A DNA stretch of 64,000 bases, taken from Ariolimax columbianus (Eukaryota; Mollusca; Gastropoda; Stylommatophora; Arionidae). The DNA lies in NCBI GenBank assembly GCA_036924085.1, contig JAVGWX010000002.1, positions 152,024,071-152,088,070 of the forward strand, read 5' to 3'. The position numbers and the translations under genes are program-made. The first letter of the stretch is position 1, and each line of letters begins with the position of its first letter. Below, piece after piece: positions 1 to 11,689 of this stretch. The notes below the pieces were generated by a model that was not told the DNA's origin, ran no database searches, and saw only the letters and a program-made list of their open reading frames with translations.

Positions 1-103
1 TAAAGTAATCTGACCGTCAGAACTACCCCTACCCCCGTCATTACTTCGAGCAATTATGTCGGCCATTTTAGCTTATTGCCTGTCTTAAGAGAATGAGGCG
101 GGT
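1..103. other. Unassigned AT-rich sequence
   Basis: No gene, repeat or mobile-element signature was recognised here. It runs straight into the 46-bp tandem array that follows. Confidence 0.5.
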
Positions 104-288
104 GAAAAAAAGGGAGGGTTGTGGTGGGATTTGTGGTCACTACTGTTATGAAAAAAAGGGAGGGTTGTGGTGGGATTTGTGGTCACTACTGTTATGAAAA
201 AAAGGGAGGGTTGTGGTGGGATTTGTGGTCACTACTGTTATGAAAAAAAGGGAGGGTTGTGGTGGGATTTGTGGTCACTACTGTTATG
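104..288. repeat. Minisatellite, 46-bp unit, 4 copies
   Basis: Four virtually identical units begin with GAAAAAAAGGGAGGG at 104, 150, 196 and 242. The unit then reads through TTGTGGTGGG to CACTACTGTTAT. The near-perfect identity suggests recent expansion or ongoing homogenisation. Confidence 0.95.
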
Positions 289-3236
289 AATACCAAGAGC
301 TATCCTTCTGCTACCTGTTGTCAGTTAGTTAATTTTGTTGTTGTTTGTCTACAACCAAACTTGATGATTCAGTCCACTTGTTTAGGTCCGATGTAGATGC
401 TTTATCCATTGCTCTATCGTGAAGAAGTTATGAAACTAACTAGCTGGGTTTCCTATTCTCCGCTTGAAACACACATGACTAAGGTGTTTTCCATTTGCCG
501 GCTCTCAGACCGGTCGCCGGGCCGCAGATATATCCTTCCGGTCCGAGGAAAAGTGACGGTGGCTTAAGTCACAAACTGCGGAGATCGACTTGATGTGATC
601 TAAGCTCTGACTGGCTAATTTTTAAACTCAAATGGCATCAGCTACACAAGTATGCGCACTTTTCGAACAGAAGAGCTCATCTAAATGTGGCGCGTTTGTT
701 TATCAATCAGTAAGTTGTTTTTGTTTTGTTTTATTGTTGTATTTTGGGGTTGTATTTTTCTTTGCGGGGGGAGGGGGGGGGGGTGAGGCTACACGTATCG
801 CACTACGTAAACTAGGTCATTTGAACATAGATAGACACGTTTCAGGGGTTAATTTATCTACTGCTATTGTCTTGTTGTTTTTTGGAAGGCAAAGTTCTTT
901 TTGTGCGTTATTGTTTTGTAAAATGTGAATCTCTGCAAGATGGAGACTAAAAAAATCAAATTCGAAAAACGTTTAATTTTATTCAATGTGTACATATTTT
1001 CACTGGACCGTAGGTGTAAACAAGAAGGAAAATAATGCATTACTGTAGACATTTTCTAACAATCATGTTGAAGTGTTCTGCATACTTAGCTCAATTCTGT
1101 ATGCCATGAATTTGTCCACAAAATAACTTACTAATATTGCACTGGCTTAGGGCTAACCAGGCATCTGTCCACAATAGCGTACAATGGTGTTGCTTTTAAG
1201 AAAGTACTTCTATTGTAATCATCACATTGTTTATTAGAACCTCTAATGACCATTCCCGGAACCCGTTAATGCAGTGGAGCAACGGTTCACGAATTCTGTT
1301 ACCAGCGCTTTCATCTCAACTTCATTAGCCTCTTTAATGTCCATTACCGCTGGACCTTTTAATTCACTCATCTATTAAAATAACTTTTATATAGTGTATT
1401 TATTAATTGTTCACGTTTTGCAATCGTCTGGATGCATCCTTTCTATGTTATCGATTGTGGGTTGTCAGTTGGTAGTTTCAGGAACAATTACGTCATACCA
1501 ACTTAGGATCTCACATTAGAACCACGCAGTGCACCTCAATAAGCAACGTTAATGCAGCTGGGCCATTGATCGGCATTGCTATATCGGTAGTGGTAAGTAT
1601 TCTGAGACGCCTACCATTCTACTACATTATACAGAACCAAAGCACACTTTCTACCCTACGCCCAGGGAGGTAGGACGATCCACCACATTACGCGCTATCA
1701 GAGAAGATCCATCAAGTTTTAAGAACGTATAACGGACAAGAATATCCTAGCATGTATCAACACGTTAATTCTCCTTTTGTCCGGGTCAGTATCAAAATGA
1801 AGACTATTGATGTAGCTCTTGGTCTTGTACAACAATTGGTAAACCATTTGTTATTGAATCCATCACACTTTCCTTATCATTGACCTAGCAACTCATTTAC
1901 TCACATATGCATAGCTGTAACGCTATCCTTAAGACTACGGTCCCCTGTCTACTGTAACCACCGATGTGTATGGTGCAAATGCACGTGTTATGGTTTCTTT
2001 ATATAACAACCTAGTTATGGTCAATATATCGCTTCCTCTTTGCTGCTAACTGATTATGCCTATACTAAATTACGCTACACTTCAGCCCACAATTATCCCA
2101 CTTCATGTATGAAAGATTAGCGAAGCTATACAGACCTACTCAAGAGAATGGTCACAATTGGCAAACTTTCCTTTACGTTGACCTTCGAGATGATTCTGTA
2201 TATGCACTAGTTCTGGGAAATATGACCACGTCCTCACTTATCAATGATCGTATTTATTACATTTATCAACTTATGTGTGGCGTACGTATCACTGTCCCTT
2301 CTTGAATCATTCAGAACATGATTGGATTCACCTCTATCTACGCATGTCGTTACCGATGCGACTGGACCGCTCTCGCCAACTTCGCCATGAACACTTAAAC
2401 AAATGTGTCAGAATATACTTGAGTTCACCTCTATATTTGAATATCACTACCGGTGAGACTGCACGCTTGCCCTGCCTCTCACTATTGTAATTGCCTTCAA
2501 TAATCACCTCTCTATACGTGCTCTCGCTCTTAATATACATGCTTTTTTCGATGTCTGATCAATCACGGTAACTAGCACCATAACGTCCGATTCTTAAAGT
2601 TCTGACTCCAGCAAACCTCCTTCGCTCAAGTACATATAAGGATGATCGCCCCGACTTGCATTGAGTAGTCAATCTGAGTAATTTGTTATCTCCAGTGTCT
2701 GAGCGCGTTCCTCGTTCGCCCACCTGAATGCTGCGTTCCTATTACGTGGTTCTCGATGGCTAGTGGTAGTCTGCCTTGATTTGTAGAAGTGAGGATTGTT
2801 ACTGATGTAGATATGTTTTTGACAAATGCGCAGCTCGTCCTGTTTTGTTTCTTTGGGCCCCTGGAATTTGTACCTCAAAGGCCAGAACTTTAATTGCCTG
2901 ATAACAGCAAAAACGGTCCTAAAACTGACCAAAGGGTCCAACGCCTTGGTCGCGGTTCTGAAAATGGTGGGTCCCGTAATTTGCAGGCCGGAAATCTATT
3001 TGCGAGTCAGAGATCTGTTATAAAATAAATGTTGCGCAGCCACTGCACCGGGAGATAAACTTATTTCTACTGCATTGGACAGGCGCTAAATAGTTTATCT
3101 ACAAAAATATGTGCAAAATAATGTGTAGATTATTTCAGCCACGCAAACAAATAATTGCAAAGACGAAGTAATAATATATTGTTATCAATGTTTGCACGAA
3201 ACCCTTTGGGGCTCAGGGCACGAAGGTGCATTTGCT
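289..3236. other. Long stretch without recognisable genes
   Basis: Both strands carry only short open frames (at most about 100 codons) with no familiar domain. A G-rich tract at 766-783 is the only notable low-complexity element. Host exons cannot be excluded, because short exons without homology are not visible by eye. Confidence 0.5.
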
Positions 3237-3392
3237 GCTGTTTGTGTTTCAGAGATGGATTCAGAATAAGTGTGTGCACGCATAGACTGCTGTTTGGGTT
3301 TCAGAGATGGATTCAGAATAAGTGTGTGCACGCATAGACTGATGTTTGGGTTTCAGATGTGGATTCAGGATAAATGTTCACACATAGGCAGG
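3237..3392. repeat. Minisatellite, 52-bp unit, 3 copies
   Basis: Units start at 3237, 3289 and 3341 and share the core TTTCAGAGATGGATTCAG. The third copy is more diverged and shorter at its end (GATGTGGATTCAGGATAAAT). Confidence 0.85.
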
Positions 3393-3485
3393 GTATAAGG
3401 AGATTGAGTTAATTGAATACAACATGTTAGGGCCACGTTTTATAATTGATCTGTTCCTGTGACATGTGTTTGTATTTCATTAGCA

Positions 3486-5465
3486 GTCACGTCAAGTCAC
3501 GTCATCCTGTAACCGATGAGGTCGTTGGGGCATACATGAAGATATCCTCACAATACCTCGCCACCCTTCTCTGTGAGCGGCCGCCGCCTGTGCCCCTTCT
3601 GGTCGGAGATTGGTCCATTCTTTTTTGTTGTCTTCCCACATCTTTTTGGGACGGCCTCTTTGTCGTCTGTCTTGCATGTTTCCGTGGAGGATTGTATTTG
3701 CAATACCATTTGATCTCGACATGTGACCGTACCAATCGAGTTTCCTTCTTTTGACAGTTGCAAAGAGGTCTTCAAAAGGCCCTATTTCTGCTGTAATTCT
3801 ATCTCGTGTTTCCTTATTTGTAACTCGATCTTTGTACGTGACATTTAAGAGTCTTCGGAAACATCTTATCCCCAAGGCATGTATCCTTCGCTGAAGGTCA
3901 GCTATAACTGTTCATGTCTCACAAGTATAGAGGAATATTGACAGGACCAGTGTACGCATTAATCTATTTTCGTGCATAGTGCTAACCGTTTATCTTGCCA
4001 GGTATTGTTAAGCCGTGCAAGCGCCACTATTGTCTGTGCGATTCTGGCCAACACTTCACATTTTGATCCGTCATCACTGACAATCTACCAAAGATATTTA
4101 AAACGGTCAACCACTCGAGTTCCTGACCATTAGGTTTCATCCTGCTGTTGAAGCTCTCGGCGTTGTTGGTCATTAATTGTGTCTCTCCAGCGTTTTTCTC
4201 CATACCAAAGTCAAGAGCTGTTTCATCGAGCCTTCTGACCCATTCCTGGAGTTCTACTTCTGAACTTGCCAACTCTGTCGATATCATCTGCAAAACGAAG
4301 GTTGGTAATCGTCCGGCCCCCTATATTGACAGTACCAACGTTACCTCCAAGTGCCTCACTCATAATTCCCTCCAGTAATATATTGAAAAGAGTTGGAGAG
4401 AGTGTACACCCCTGTCTCACACCAACTGATGTGCGAAACCAGTCCCCCTCGCCTCCCATTCACAAGAACTGCACTAGACGCCTTGTCATACAGGTGTTCA
4501 AGGACCGTTATAATATTTCCGTTAATTGTATAAATCCTCATGGTTGCCATTAGCGATTTATGCGATGTATGCCATACCCTACCAAACGCCTTCTTAAAAT
4601 CTAAAACACATAATATAGATTTTGCTGCTGTTCTAGATATTTCTCGCTTAGCAATCTTAAATTAAATATATGTTCTGTAGTGCTTCTTCCCTGTCTGAAC
4701 CCTGCTTGCTCCTCGGCAATGATGTTCTCTGCTTAGGGTTTCAATCGGTCGAGGATTAATCCAAGCATGACCTTGCTACGGTTGCTAATGAGGTTTAATG
4801 TTCTGTAATTTTGGCACAGCTTTATATTTCCAGACCTATGTAATTATTGGTTTTGTCAATATGTTTGCCAGTTTCCTGTCGCCCATATTTTGTTGCAGAT
4901 GTGTGTCAGGCCTTCCATCACTACCTCTCCACCTGCTTGTAAGAGCTCTGCTGGTATAATTTCCACGCCGACCGCCTTCTCTCTTCTCAATGTCTTTACC
5001 GCTGCTGTTACCTCTTCCTTCGTTATCAGTTGGTTATCCTCTATAGTTGTTGATGTTGGAGGGATTGTTTTCTCATGTTCGTTTCGTCCCTCATAGTTAT
5101 ATAAATCGGAACAGTATTCTGTCCATCGTGCCAGCACGTCATTTTCCTCAATAAGGCACTTGCCGCTTTTTTCTTGGATCATAACGTTCCTTCCTTGTCT
5201 TGGTGTTACTAGTTAATTGACAACCGTGTATGCACCTTTAGCGTCATTTCTGTGTAATCTCTCATTGATGTTTGTACATTGCTCACAAATCCACGCTTCT
5301 TTTGATTCTCTCATCATTTGTTGTATCGCTTTCTTCATCTCGTTGTATCTGCCGACCTCATGAAGTAGGTGATTTTGGTTTTTCAGTGACCTTCTTCTAT
5401 CATAAAGGTCTAGAATTTATTTGGTCACCCACCGCGTTTTTTTGTTTGGTGGCATCCCATGCTCT
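3486..5465 (-). pseudogene. RTE-like LINE remnant: reverse transcriptase and C-terminal tail
   Basis: Read on the minus strand, this is a 5'-truncated non-LTR retrotransposon polyprotein broken into several frames. In order it holds the linker before the polymerase (about 5465-5185), the fingers region with KAVGVEIIPAELLQAGGE (4856-5182), an EEQAGFR-type motif near 4700, polymerase motif B GVRQGCTLSPTLFNILLE and motif C FADDID (4223-4459), the thumb (4027-4293) and a C-terminal tail with KRRKLDWYGHMSRSNG and RQRGRPKK (3492-3875). The tail style is one known from RTE/BovB-like LINEs; the clade is inferred. The endonuclease is missing. Several stops and shifts make it a pseudogene. The 3' end, near 3486, has short TGAC/GTGAC repeats like those of the related copies. 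Confidence 0.88.
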
Positions 5466-6407
5466 CTGTTGCTGTATCCATGAGAGATATTATTTCATTA
5501 GCGGTACCTCGCGTTTTTAGAAAGATACAAAAAATAAGTCAGCTGCGCGCCCATGGACCCAAGAAATGAAAATAAAGTAGGTAAAATATTGTCCTAATCT
5601 ATGCAAGATAAAACACATTGCTACAAATACCACCAAGAGCACATAAAGTACTTTAGTCCAGCTTTTCTAGTAGGTGGAGTTTACAGTAGTGATCTTTGTT
5701 TTGCAACGAACGGAAATCAAATGCAAAATTGAGCTCATTAAATTGAGCTCATTGCGCCTCAGTGCCCCTATATGTGCCAACTGATTTTCAGTGGTTCGAT
5801 TTAGCAGTCCCAATTAGCTGACTTTCCTTACTCGTGTACGCCTTCAGATCTCTTATATTGTACCATACTTCCCGATTGTTATCGCTATTTTGTTTACGGT
5901 TTAATTAGACTAGGAACTTATCCGATTATCCTTATTTAATGCTGGGAGAAACAATAAGTCACCTTGCAAGATAATAAAAACTCTCTTATAATAATGTATT
6001 GTTAGAAAAAAACATCTAATTGATTTGAATATATGTTTGGATATGCATTTGTAAATATAGGAAGGTGGGAGGGAGGCAGAACGATTTGGTTTTCGGTTCA
6101 GTATCCAGATATATACGAGTTCAAGATCTCTTAGGAACTTGCATTTTTTTTAAAAATCTGAGTAAAATGCAACCCTTGTCGACGCACTGCACAACATAGT
6201 AGAGAATACATTACTGACGAGACATACAAATTATCCATTTAAACATAAGATATTGAAGGGAAAAGAACACTTCAATGATACTTATGAACAAAAGTATAAT
6301 TGCAACACAACACATATAACGTGTGTTCCTGATAAAGTATCTCATGTACATATATATATAACCATAAATACACATATATGCGGGCAGACGATTCATAGCT
6401 GCATGCA
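5466..6407. other. No gene recognised
   Basis: AT-rich sequence between a LINE remnant and a microsatellite. No open frame resembles a known family and no repeat unit was found. Confidence 0.45.
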
Positions 6408-6640
6408 TAGTTAGATAGATGGATAGACAGACAGGCAGACGGACAGACACACAGACAAACAGACACACAGACAGGCAGGCAGACAGACACAGACGGGCAG
6501 ACGGCCAGATAGGCAGGCAGGCAGGCAGACAGACATACAGGTAGACAGATAGACAGTTAGACAGATAGATAGACAGACAGACAGACAGGCAGGCATGCAT
6601 GCATAGACAGGCAGACTAACATACAGACAGATAGATACAT

Positions 6641-6723
<83 letters not shown>

Positions 6724-6734
6724 TAGACAGACAG
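6408..6734. repeat. Compound microsatellite: (AGAC/AGGC/AGAT)n then (AT)n
   Basis: About 235 bases of tetranucleotide repeat (AGAC with AGGC and AGAT variants) lead into an uninterrupted (AT)n run at about 6643-6720 and a short AGAC tail. The tract gives an open minus-strand frame rich in Cys-Leu-Ser-Val, which is a repeat artefact and not a gene. Confidence 0.95.
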
Positions 6735-7363
6735 CTAAAAGCGTGAAAAGACTAAAATGAAATTGCAGAATTTAAAACAAATTAACAACACGTAGAAGCA
6801 GAAGTAGATGAAGAAGTATAAGCAGATAAATATAAAGAATACACATACCACTTAGTTAGAAGAGCGTCAAAAGTGAAAGTATTCACGAAATTAGAAAACA
6901 AAGATAAATAGCATGTGTCCATGCCTGAATATGTCAAGATCGAATCTGAGCAGATGGGCAGTAAATAATAAATATAGATTTGTAAAAAGAACAAAAACAG
7001 ATAATGGATTCTGTTCAAGTTTCGTACAATGGATAGCTCAAGGTTGTGTCACTGCCTTTGTTTGAATTAACTATAATCGTCTGTACATACAAAAAAACAT
7101 GCATATAAAAAAGTAATAAATTATTAGGTAAGCAGAGTTAGAATTCTGCGTATGTAATGTTTGGTTATATTGACCTGGAAACAATGCACTCTAGGCAAAA
7201 GCATAGGTGTTTATCCTTTAACATGATTTCGAGGAGTCCAATGTTAAATCTTATTCTTGGTTGTTCCAGCTTCTGTATGGCTCTTACCTCGCGGTATGTA
7301 CTGTATTCGATCTGCAGTTATTGGAACAATATCGAATATGAGTAAACGACTCGTAGTAATAAT
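6735..7363. other. No gene recognised
   Basis: AT-rich sequence. Short open frames on both strands show no known motif. Confidence 0.45.
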
Positions 7364-7630
7364 GCAGGTGAGCGTGGCAAAGAGAAGGCTGATAAACTTG
7401 TACTCGTAATGATAATTATGTGAGCTTGACAATAAGAAGGCTGATAAACTAACTGTTACTCGTCGTGATAATAAGGTGAGCGGTGAGCGTGACAATCAGA
7501 AGGCTGATAAACTAACTGTTACTAATTGTGATAATACGATGAGCGGTGAGCGTGGCAATGAGAAGACTTATAAACTGTTACTAGTAGTGCTAAGAAATGT
7601 CGGCTTGAAAATAGAAGGCTGATAAACTAT
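7364..7630. repeat. Diverged tandem repeat, about 55-63-bp unit, 4-5 copies
   Basis: The blocks GAAGGCTGATAAACTAACTG, TGATAATA and GTGAGCGTGACAATGAGAAG recur in the same order. Copies differ by indels, so the unit length varies. This looks like an older array than the near-perfect ones elsewhere in the window. Confidence 0.75.
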
Positions 7631-8284
7631 TAAAGGAAGCTACCCTCATATGATGTAGGTACAACGTACGAAGAGCCTATGAGGCGTACCATGTGTAGAT
7701 ACAGGAACCAGTAGAAAGCAGAGCACGAAGGTCAATAACTAAGTTACGCATAGGCTGTTATGACATGGTGGATGCGTTCAATGAGTGATTTTACTTTTTT
7801 GTGGGCCCTGAAAAGTGCGTTAAGTGATGTGTTGCAGTAGCTTTCCTCTCACCCTGAGCGAGCGGATGAACGCAGACCAGTGTCCTCCAGGTGGCTGTCC
7901 TTTTCTTAGCTTGATTTACGTTTCACCCCTTACTACAGGGATCACATCGATCTCCTACTCCATTAGTCAGACTGCCATGCATCAGCCTGATTCCATGGAG
8001 AACTGCGTCGAACTAAAAAGGGGGTCATGGTGAGTATAATTTCGACCAATCCAGACTAATATGTACGATCTTCATGTGTTGCCTGACCAGACGTTAAGCC
8101 CCTCTTTCCTAAACAGAGTGAGCAGATGGTCACCCTGGGACTCGTTGCAGGACACAGCAGATGGTTCTCATTCACATTTTCACAAAATTTTCACAAAAAT
8201 AAGGTTAAGAAATACCGATGCATGTGTCTGCAGCATTAATGCAGTGATTGCTGAACATCTGCTGCTACAAAGGTTTTCCAACAT
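7631..8284. other. No gene recognised
   Basis: No known coding family or repeat was identified. Open frames of 69 and 102 codons on the plus strand lack recognisable motifs. Confidence 0.4.
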
Positions 8285-8525
8285 ACGAGGAACAGAGACA
8301 GAGAAGGACAGTGAGATTGCGATGGAGAAGGAGAGGAAAAAGAAAGACGAACGAGAAGGAGATGGATGAAAGATAATGAGAAGGGGTTACGGGAAAGGAA
8401 AAAAATGAAAGAGTAGGAATGGGAGAAATAGAAGTATGAATGCGAAGGGAGAAAAAGAGGGGAGGAGAGGAGGAAGATAAGTGAGAAAGGTGGGAGGGAG
8501 AGAGAGGTAGAGATAGGGAGATAAT
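8285..8525. repeat. Purine-rich (GA/GGA/GAAA) low-complexity tract
   Basis: The plus strand is almost pure A and G for about 240 bases, with imperfect GAGAAGGAGAGG-like motifs. Open frames across it are compositional artefacts. Confidence 0.85.
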
Positions 8526-8865
8526 AAGTTAAAGGTGTGCTGGACAAGACAGGTAAATATGACTAAAGATTAAAACAATTGTAACATTAACACAAGGGTA
8601 CGTATCCCTGAGATACTGCGCCAGAACAACGTCGTAATGATTAAAACTTAACAAGATTTGTCTAAGTAGAACCAGTTTGTTTTGTTCTCTGCTGTTATAA
8701 TTAGCCAATTGTTTTCATTTGTGTTGTTTTTATTGTGTCCCCGAAGAAGTTATGTTATTGGTAACGTTTGTTTCGTTTGTGTTTTGTTTCAGACTTATTT
8801 TCTGAGGCCATTGTCATTTGTTTTTAATGAAAATAAAATAAAAGTAATAGTAAATGAAAATAGTT

Positions 8866-8879
8866 GCATGCAGTCATAT
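8866..8879. repeat. Target-site duplication, left copy (14 bp)
   Basis: GCATGCAGTCATAT lies directly before the TTCTTCTTC end of the LINE and recurs exactly at 10436-10449, at its other end. It marks one target-primed insertion. Confidence 0.93.
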
Positions 8880-8900
8880 CTTCTTCTTCTTCGTACGCAG

Positions 8901-9239
8901 TCAGACAGTAACCATTATTTTTTCGAAAAAAGCGGCGGTCATCCTGAGGCTGTCGCCACTGCCATAGAGCTTGTCTTGCAGTTCCACTGGTGATGGCCAC
9001 ATCTGCTCTCTCTGATACTCGTATGTCGCGCAGTTCTGCAGCAGATGTTCAGCGGTCATTTTACCGGTACCGCACGGGCATTCGTCGGTACCACCTATCT
9101 TCAATTTGTTGAATAGGTGGTACCTCAGTCTATTGTGGCCAGTGCGAAGTCTGAAGACAACGACCTGCTCTCTTCGGTTCAACTGATAATAGGCATCGTT
9201 TTTGGTGTAATCAGTATGTTCGGTTTCCCATTTGGTCAT
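8901..9239 (-). pseudogene. C-terminal Cys/His tail of the I/Nimb-like polyprotein
   Basis: A 112-codon open frame starts MTKWETEHTDY and carries FRLRTGHNRLRYHLFNKL, then CPCGTGKMTAEHLLQNC, a CxC-H-C pattern usual at the end of RNase H-bearing LINE polyproteins. The role of this tail is not established; nucleic-acid binding is the usual assumption. Relative to the 55-kb copy an 11-bp deletion near 9240 separates it from the RNase H frame. Confidence 0.85.
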
Positions 9240-9522
9240 GTATAAGCCGTTTCGACTCTTCGTACGTCATACTAGTATCTGTTTGTGGTAGTCCTGCACC
9301 TTTTTTTGCCAGTCTGTCTGCCTCCTCGTTGCCTTGGATGTTGCAGTGTGATGGGACCCACTGTACCACTACCCTTTTTGGTGCGGACTGCTGGCACAGT
9401 TTGCAGAGTGCTGCTCTTAAGTCATTAAGCTCAGTGTTTTTCTGGCTTTTTAGCGCTGTGACTACGGCGAGAGCATCTGTAAGCAGGACTATATGGCTTT
9501 CATGTTCTTTATGTGTCACCAA
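9211..9522 (-). pseudogene. RNase H domain (second half) of the I/Nimb-like LINE
   Basis: This 103-codon frame contains IVLLTDALAVVTALKS (the third acidic residue) and WVPSHCNIQGNEEADRLAKK (the final Asp), the conserved end of a type I RNase H fold. The first half is in the neighbouring frame (9509-10447). A one-base difference from the 55-kb copy near 9513-9520 causes the break. The enzyme would remove template RNA during element replication. In this copy it cannot be produced as one protein. Confidence 0.88.
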
Positions 9523-10447
9523 TTGTTTCCACTGCCGCCCTCAGTGCCTCTGCCTCCGCTCTTAAAATGCTTGTGTACTTACCAGTAGCGAATGACAGTG
9601 TTATTTTTCTGTCATTTGGTAGGTTCAGGAATGCTCCTGCCCCTCCGTTCTGTGTAGTGTTTGTTAAAGAACCGTCGGTGTATGCATGGGTCCAGTCCAT
9701 GCTTGGGTAGTTTTCCGATATAAAGTTTAAGGTAGTATCTCTCCTTTCTTTTTCATTCTGACCGTTTTTGTTTACAATACCTGGTATATTTTCTACCACC
9801 TCTCGAAATATATCCTGCCTCCAGGTAGGTTTTCGTACAGTAGTGATGGGTTTTGGTGTTGTTAGTGCGTTTATGGGATCTTCGTGCATCTTTGCTTTGG
9901 CTATTTCTGCAAAGTTTCTCCGCTTTAGTTTCCCATTTCCCAAATTGTTTAGTCTCTGGTGCATTGGATGGTCAGTCAGTCTTCGGAGTTTCTCTGACTG
10001 CAGCTGGGCTCTGCAGTCTCTTCTATCGGTCATGGATTGCAGTTTTGTAATCTTTTCAAGTTCTACAATTGGCGTTGACTTCATGCCTCCTGTTATAACT
10101 CTCATGGTCTGGTTTTGAAGTTTGCTAACTTTATCGAAGTTCGCCTTTGCTGCTGTTGTCCATGCCGCAATGCCATACTCGAGAACTGGTCTCACTCTTC
10201 CAGTGTACAGTTTCTTTAGTATGCTTTCGTCTGCTCCCCAGCTTGTGCCAGCAAGTTTCCTCATGATTGCCATTTTTTCTCTGGCTCTCATTCGGTTTCT
10301 CTCGATCTGACTTTTCCTTGTCATGCGCCGATCAAATGTGACTCCCAGATAGTTTGGGTTGTCGTTTGGCTGCAGGAATTTGCCATTTAAACTTAACTTG
10401 GTATTTTGGGTTTGATTGAAAGCGAGAATATTGTGGCATGCAGTCAT
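9509..10447 (-). pseudogene. I/Nimb-like polymerase thumb, connection and first half of RNase H
   Basis: This is the longest open frame of the copy (312 codons). It runs from the reverse-transcriptase thumb (NPNYLGVTFDRRM, then RPVLEYGIAAWTTAAK) through a basic connection (PKPITTVRKPTWRQDIF) into RNase H (DWTHAYTDGSLTN and RAEAEALRAA, with the first Asp and the Glu). The polymerase catalytic core is missing because the insertion is 5'-truncated. The apparent ATG at 10447 lies in the duplicated target DNA and not in the element, so it is a chance start. Confidence 0.9.
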
Positions 10448-10449
10448 AT
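10436..10449. repeat. Target-site duplication, right copy (14 bp)
   Basis: Exact repeat of 8866-8879 (GCATGCAGTCATAT), at the truncated 5' junction of the LINE. Confidence 0.93.
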
Positions 10450-10456
10450 GTATAGC

Positions 10457-10585
10457 ATGTCATTAGACTGAGATGGTGTATCATTGAATGATAAGGTATA
10501 GTGTATCCTCAGAATAAGAAGGTATTGTACGTCATCGGAATGAGAAGGCATATCATGTCATCAGAATGAGAAGGTATACTATGTT
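10457..10585. repeat. Short diverged tandem repeat, about 33-bp unit
   Basis: Three to four copies of a unit containing CATCAGAATGAGAAGGTAT follow the LINE directly. They are imperfect and partly degenerate. Confidence 0.65.
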
Positions 10586-11095
10586 GCACATTCTTCTTTA
10601 CGACCTGCATATGTTTTCTCTGAGCTCAAGGCGCTTCACGGAGTGTAACATTGTTGTTCGGCAGTTTTAATCACGTAAGAAATGGCAGTTCTTCGTACTT
10701 CCCATTTACCAACCCAACAACACAAACGCAACCATCAAGCCGCAGTGGAGATGCCTGCCATACTTCCCGGATTGAATACAGTTCGAGCTGTTTTATGTTA
10801 CTGTATGCTTGTATCATGCACACACTACCCGACTGGATTGGATATACATCATTTTTGTATTATTCAACAACACTGCACTGAGATACAATTTAGTCGAGTG
10901 ATGAGCAGTTGGGATTCTCGTGCGTCAACCTTGCTTTCTAAAACACTCACCAGAGAATCTTCATCAGAGCAGAACTCGAGGTCATCTTCCTTTCTGAAGT
11001 AACCTCTAAAAGCAATGAACAGATACGGTGTGGGTTCGAGCCCCACAGGTTTAAAGCGAATCCCGGTCTCGAATGAATTGGGACGAGAGTGCCTG
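10586..11095. other. No gene recognised; isolated B-box-like motif
   Basis: At about 11031 GGTTCGAGCCCC looks like a Pol III B box, but no convincing A box or tRNA fold lies upstream. It may be the end of an old SINE. No coding domain was seen. Confidence 0.4.
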
Positions 11096-11689
11096 AACAC
11101 CTTCCAGTCGCCTTGACTTATGTCTTATTGAATACCTTCCAGTCGCTTTGACTTATGTCTTACTGAATACCTTCCAGTCGCTTTGACTTATGTCTTACTG
11201 AATACCTTCCAGTCGCCTTGACTTATGTCTTACTGAATACCTTCCAGTCGCCTTGACTTATGTCTTACTGAATACCTTCCAGTCGCCTTGACTTATGTCT
11301 TACTAAATACCTTCCATTCGCCTTGACTTATGTCTTACTGAATACCTTCCAGTCGCCTTGACTTATGTCTTACTGAATACCTTCCAGTCGCCTTGACTTA
11401 TGTCTTACTGAATACTTTCCAGTCGCCTTGACTTATGTCTTACTGAATACCTTCCAGTCGCCCTGACTTATGTCTTACTGAATACCTTCCAGTCGCCTTG
11501 ACTGATGTCTTACTGAATACCTTCCAGTCGCCTTGACTTATGTCTTACTGAATACCTTTCAGTCGCCTTGACTTATGTCTTACGGAATACCTTCCAGTCG
11601 CTTTGACTTATGTCTTACTGAATAGCTTCCAGTCGCCTTGACTTATGTCTTACTGAATACCTTCCAGTCGCCTTGACTTATGTCTTACC
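11096..11689. repeat. Minisatellite, 35-bp unit, about 17 copies
   Basis: The unit ACCTTCCAGTCGCCTTGACT plus TATGTCTTACTGAAT repeats with only scattered single-base changes, such as CTTTG for CCTTG and TTACGG for TTACTG. No copy is seen outside the array. Confidence 0.96.

Larger units (their letters stand above)
8880..10435 (-). mobile_element. I/Nimb-like LINE, 5'-truncated copy
   Basis: This is a 1.56-kb minus-strand insertion bounded by the exact 14-bp repeat GCATGCAGTCATAT. Its 3' end carries a short (GAA)n tail (TTCTTCTTCTTC on the plus strand). The body is collinear and nearly identical to the 3' part of the element at 55039-59237, and truncation falls where that copy reads GCGAGAATATTGTG. 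It retains the polymerase thumb, the connection, RNase H and a C-terminal Cys/His tail. The order polymerase then RNase H fits the I group of LINEs; assignment to Nimb is inferred. Confidence 0.93.

Noticed and set aside
6211..6600. 129-codon minus-strand frame rich in Cys, Leu, Ser
   Set aside because: Translation of a tetranucleotide microsatellite.
11020..11060. Possible tRNA gene (GGTTCGAGCCCC)
   Set aside because: B-box-like only; no A box at a suitable distance and no cloverleaf stems.
11096..11689. CRISPR-like appearance of regular repeats
   Set aside because: Units are head-to-tail with no unique spacers, and the genome is clearly eukaryotic with LINEs and SINEs. The same applies to the other arrays.
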